NCBI GenBank assembly: GCA_001695595.3 | Contig: MBPM02000011.1 | Coordinates: 992,001 to 1,056,000 of the forward strand | DNA length: 64,000 nt | Source of the DNA: Plasmopara viticola | Taxonomy: Eukaryota > Oomycota > Peronosporomycetes > Peronosporales > Peronosporaceae | Direction: 5' to 3' | Shown here: piece after piece, positions 59,280 to 64,000 of the stretch | Layout: the number at the start of each line of letters is the position of its first letter | How positions within the stretch are numbered: position 1 is the stretch's first letter | Notes under the pieces: generated by a model | Told to the model about the DNA's origin: nothing | Database searches by the model: none | What the model saw: the letters and a program-made list of their open reading frames with translations, nothing else | Made by a program: the position numbers and the translations under genes

Positions 59280-61600
59280 ACACTTCGTAAAAGAGCAAGT
59301 GACGCACATTCTACACCTGTTAGAACTCATTAATTTCCCTCCCACGACCAGTTCTAAGATGGACCAAGAGCACAATTTTACAACACTAAAGATAATCCTG
59401 GAACACATAGCATCACCACAACTCTCGAGAGTAGACTTGAAGCTTCACACCGCCTCGCAGCGACTTCCGGGGAAGGACTTCTAATGCGAAGCTGCTGAGT
59501 TCGACACCATCAGAACAACGATACCAAGCTGCTCTATGCAACGCAAACTCGCCAAAGAGAATCGACGTATATTGAACCACTTGCGCCTATCTAAAAAACT
59601 ATCTAGTGTAGACGGATACGACCAGGGCCTCCGGCGTCAATCCTGTCCATCTGCCATTCAACCGATGGTTTTTGGAGATTGATTAGTTCATTGCCACGCA
59701 AAATATCGCGGTGTTGTCGGCAAAGAAATCCTTTTGTTATCTTGGCAAGCTTGTCACTTGCGTGTAGCCCTTCCTTTTGCTGAATTGCGACTTTTGGCAT
59801 TCTCTTACGCCTTAACTTGCGTTGCACTCTAGGGCTAATAGCTTCACGTGTTCAAAACAAGGCACACCGTAATTGCGCAATTTACATCTAAAGTACGCTT
59901 CACCCTACTTCGTGTACACAACCGACATGGCCATTGAGGTGCGTGCATTACCTACAGCATTCTAAGAGGCATGGAACGGTATTGTAACACCCGAGCTTAG
60001 GTTTTTTGATCTATTAGACTTTCGTCCCCGTCTCTTGTCAGAATATTACGGCGTCCTCATACAGCAGCTTTTTGGTGCCAGCCGTCGATAGCTTAATGGC
60101 GGGACCAATGAAAATGACGGCATCGCTGCATTTGGCGCCAATAAGCCGCACCGGATCAAATCGTTTGTTGCCTTGTTTACGATGCGGGATGTCCGGTCAT
60201 CATCTCGCTCAATTAATTGTATAGATGTTCTAGACAGCGCAGCCTTTGTGTCCCAGTGTTTGTTGCACACGCGGCTACTGCGCTACAACTTGGGCTGAGT
60301 TGCTTTGACGACATCTTTGAGCACAGCCACTTTAACAATGATAAAGTAAAGTCAAGATACATCTGCAACACATCATGCGCAAGTGTCGTGTGTACATCAT
60401 CCTCAAAAAGAGAATGTTCTGGGCACCAAAGTTTTCGGTGCTAGGTTGATATGTAAAAAAGATGGCTTAGATTTGGAGAATGAGACTTTCCCTTGTGCCC
60501 AGCTAGCACTCAAACCTTCGACTAAATTGTGTCAGTGACCTACGTTGGCAATTTTTTTTAAGCACGAGTTTACTTGACTGAAAAAGCTGTTTTATCTCTG
60601 GTGCAGAAGGATTGAGGTTTAGTGACCACCAAGCGGGACTTCACGCCGTAAAGAGATGCTAGGTAGAGGTACCTTTTCGATCACTTCCAAATCACCCGCA
60701 GCATTTTGACCGCTTTCGGGAAAGCAATCGACTTTGCCATCAGCTGTGCCATGACTAGTCATGACAGATAAATCTACAAAGAAAAGTACTTCGGTGAGCG
60801 ACAAGGAGTCCTTAGACTGGACAATTTTAGTGGTGCATTCTTGGCACTCTGACGACCGCCATTTACACTGGCAACGTGTCGCTTCTCTCCCGGCCCATAA
60901 CCCGGTAAGATTAAATGTGAGTACAAGTTTTGGCACATGACAGATCGAAAACAAACAAAATATAGCTAATATGACGCCCTATTTATAAATCACGACACAA
61001 CTGATGTCATCAGCCGTCAATGGCCAGATATTTTGTATGTTATCCTCCGCAAACCGCTTCCGTGCGTACTTCTACGAGCAAAGTTACACCCAGCGTTTAG
61101 CATTGCCAAGGCTTGCTTTAGCACTGATAAATACTTGCATTCATCAAGTTAAACCAAACTTAAGGGTCTCGGTGTGAGCTCGCGCAACCAGATATCTTGC
61201 TACCGGCTTGACTGGAAGTTGTTATAATTAAAAATGTTGCTTGAGCCCTAGTCGGCAAAATGCATAGTAAATATATTCAAGGTCCTTAGTTCGCAACTAC
61301 TTGCTACCTCTAAGCCAATCATTTAGCTGAGCCAATCATTCAGCTAAGACAAACAGAACGACTTACCATTCGGGCGCAATCATCGTAAGTCCGCCTGTCC
61401 ACTCGCCTATCCATGACGTCACTGTTGCTTGATCGCAACGTTGCCTGGTATCGCAACCGGTAGCTTACCGGTCTTGTACTGCGTCGTATCTTTAACACTC
61501 CCACTCGACTCGGCAGCACTTGGTGAATTGATGCCCAAGTTGTTCCAGATATTTTAAAACTGCACACCACTGATTGGCTTGTTCGTCATGTCGGCCATCA
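59280..61600. other. Intergenic region, probably transposon-derived
   Basis: Short frames only. The minus-strand frames at 59827-59603 (74 codons, Lys/Arg-rich) and 60954-60619 (111 codons) are the longest, but neither has a recognisable domain or start context. The part after about 61300 may be the region downstream of the copia pol, including a possible LTR, though I could not find both LTR copies. Confidence 0.4.
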
Positions 61601-61619
61601 TGTCTACTGTTGAGCAATA

Positions 61620-64000
61620 CTACAACACCACTTGGCCACCTTCTACTTTTTCGCGAACAAAATGATAACGAATATCAATATGCTTGGTGCGCTTGTAAAA
61701 TTTCGGGTTCTTGGCCAGTGCAATGGAATCTCTATTAACCTCGTAAACTGTAACTGCATCTTCAGTTGTCATTTCACCCAATTCGCACAAGAAAACCTTT
61801 GGCCATGTAGCTTCTTGTGTCGCTTCCGATGACGCCATGTATTCAGCTTTGAAAGATGACAGCGCCACCGTACGCTGCTTCTTGCTTCTCCAGCTAATGT
61901 ATCCGCGATTCATCATAAACGCATAGCCGCTCAAGCCTCTTCATGTCGCAATATCTCCAGCCCAGTATGCGTCCGAGTAACCTCGAAATTCGTCAATGCT
62001 GCCCGCTTAAAACTCAATACCATGTGTCCTTGTACCTTAAATGTACCTCAAGACCCGCTTGAGCACTTGCCACTGAGTTTGACATGTTTCTGTCGCAAAT
62101 TGGCTGAAAATTTCCACTGCTGCCGCGAGGCCTGGCCGGATACATACCGTAAGATACATAATGCACACTACCGCATTTCGCTAGGGTACCTCAGTCATGG
62201 TCACGCCATGCTTCCAACCATCTTCACAAATATTCTTAGTCAGTTTGAGACCCGGATCTTGAGGTGTCTTGACCGAGTTACTGGCATCCATTTTAAACTT
62301 GTGCAAAGTGTTACTTGCAAACTTATTCTGTCGCATCGAAATAGCTTCACTTGTCATGTCTTACTCAATATCGATTCCGAGGAAGAATGTAAACTGGCCC
62401 ATATCAGTCATTTCAAAACAATCACTTAATGCTTGCTTGGTATCTTGAAGAATCTTGAAACTGCTGCTTGCTTGTCAACGTAAAGAGCCACAAAGATCAT
62501 GTCTTGATCGTTTCGCATCAGCTAAATGCAGTGGTATGACTCCCACTTCTTGAAAACAAGCAAAATCATGAACTTGTCAATGGACTTCTTTCACATGCGA
62601 GGTGACTGTTTCGGGCTGTATAGTGACCGCTTGAGCATACAAACAAAATCCGAGTGCTCTCGAATCACAAAGCTGTCCGGCTGCTCCAAGCATATGTCTT
62701 CGTACAACAATCCGTTTAGGAAGGCTACCTTGACGTCCATCTGATGCAATGTGAGGTTGCACTTGGCAGCAAGAATAAGCAGAGCCCGAATCGAGGTAAA
62801 CTTGGCCACCGATGCCAACGTTTCTTCACAGTCGATGCCATACTTCTGTGAGAAGCCTTTAGCTACAAGACGAGCTTTCAACCTTTCAATTTAATCGTCC
62901 TATTTCTCTTCCACACAAAAAACACATCTACATTCAATCGCCGTGCGTCCTTCCGGCAATGGCGCAATCTCCCAAGTTTGATTCTTATGCAGATCTTAAC
63001 CTCCGAATCACAGACTTCCTACAACTTAACCGCGTCGCTGGATTTTATAGCCGACTTAAACAAAGTCGACATTTCTCTCACTGAACCTATGGCGTAAGCC
63101 GCCTCAATATTGATGCAGTCTCGTACTGCTGCCGACATCTTTTCAAGTCCACGACCTTCACTGAAGGTTCTAGGCTGCTTAATTCTTGGTATTTCTGTTG
63201 CTCTCTTGAGCGATTTATTTCGCTGGTGTCGTTTCCTGCCAACCTCAATGTCGACATCGGAAGTAGTCATCTCTTCCTCTTGTGATTCTTTGTCAGTTTC
63301 TTACTCATCTTCGATGACGACCTCTTTATTGCAGTGATCATGCTTCCCAGTGTCAAAAAACATTTATATAAACTTGGCAACGCCACTGACTAGCACACAA
63401 CAGTTTTGTAGTTATTCGAACGATACGCTTTTACATGTTCAGAATAACCGATAAAGCGGCAGCGTTCCGACCTTGCATCAGATTTGGGGCATTTTTATTT
63501 GGGCCAAACAAAGCGTGGAAACCAAACACCTTAAGGTTTGCCAGCAATGGCTTTTTATCGGTCCAAATTTAGTAAGGTGAATTGTCGCGAGTAATGGCGC
63601 GTGCAGGACAACGATTTGGTAGAAAAAAAAGCAGCCATAAATGCTTCGCCCCAGTAGAAATTTAGTAATTCAGCGTGTTCCATCTTGCTCCTCGTGCACT
63701 CAATCAACGTTCGGTTCATGGGCTCAGCCACTCCATTCAGCTGTGGAGTGTACGGCAAAGTGAACTTTTGAGCGATCCTTCGGTCACTGCAAAACTTGGC
63801 CATACTTTGCGATGTATATTCTCCACCGTTGTCACTGCGAAGTGACTTGACTCGATATCCGGTCTTCGTTTCAGCAAGCGCAACATATTTAGCAAACTTG
63901 GCAGCAACTTTGAATTTGTTGCGCAGCAAGTATACCATTCAAAAGGGTGACTTATTGTCAATAAATGTGACGAAATATCGCTTTCCACTAAAAGTAGGCG
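61620..64000 (-). mobile_element. Decayed Ty1/copia retrotransposon pol, 5' part outside the window
   Basis: On the minus strand, reading from the right edge, the order is that of a Ty1/copia polyprotein. The integrase (about 64000-63555) shows FIDN, RSDNGGEYTS and PYTPQLNGVAE, but a TGA interrupts it. Reverse transcriptase follows (62881-62591: KARLVAKGFSQKYGID, LHQMDVKVAFLNG). The polymerase centre near 62480 reads LYVDK where YVDD is expected. RNase H closes it (61934-61620: SWRSKKQRTVALSS, KAEYMAS, RTKHIDIRYHFVREKVE). Several stops (for example after FFLGIDIE near 62364) and frame changes separate the parts, so the element is not autonomous. Gag and the 5' LTR would lie beyond 64000. Confidence 0.88.

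Noticed and set aside
60619..60954. 111-codon minus-strand frame as a gene
   Set aside because: No recognisable domain, no splice-supported extension, and poor start context; kept only as a note in the intergenic entry.

Overview
The window looks like nuclear chromosomal DNA of an oomycete (Phytophthora or downy-mildew type). The reasons are short GT-AG introns of about 46-91 bp, many with a CTAAC-like branch point; gene starts near TCACTTYC-type initiator motifs; stramenopile-style domain fusions; and gene islands separated by AT-rich stretches of 7-9 kb that hold only decayed transposons. Species cannot be decided from the sequence.

Layout. 1-8200: the 3' part of a terminal uridylyltransferase-like gene, IMP4, and a very large myosin on the minus strand with motor, 18-19 IQ-like repeats, ankyrin repeats, a PH domain, more ankyrin repeats and a C2-like tail. 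8200-15200: no supported gene. 15225-17021: an isolated single-exon EF-hand protein. 17000-25900: repeat desert with a decayed Ty3/gypsy pol and a full-length SINE-like retroposon bounded by target-site duplications. 25900-35740: transaldolase; a nuclear-type protein joining two small zinc modules, an HhH-glycosylase-like helical domain known from DNA-base hypermodification systems, and a PHD finger; two tandem SANT genes; COG1; and a tubulin-tyrosine-ligase-like gene. 35740-45020: second large desert. 45025-58386: dense island with mitochondrial-type glutamyl-tRNA synthetase (10 exons), a UAP56-binding-motif basic protein, a membrane-anchored cysteine synthase-like enzyme (7 exons), COG2 (8 exons) and a FAB1/PIKfyve kinase (10 exons). 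58387-64000: a 5'-truncated copy of the SINE-like element and a decayed Ty1/copia pol running off the right edge.

Functional themes are endomembrane traffic (COG1 and COG2 of the Golgi tether, FAB1 on endosomes, a cargo-type myosin), RNA biology (TUTase-like enzyme, IMP4, export-adaptor-like protein, GluRS) and chromatin (SANT pair, PHD/HhH protein). Exon structures were built by hand from splice signals and reading-frame arithmetic. COG2 and probably COG1 each need one base added in a homopolymer run to stay open, so the assembly may carry single-base errors. The most unusual loci are the PHD plus HhH base-modification-like protein, the tandem SANT genes and the giant IQ-repeat myosin.
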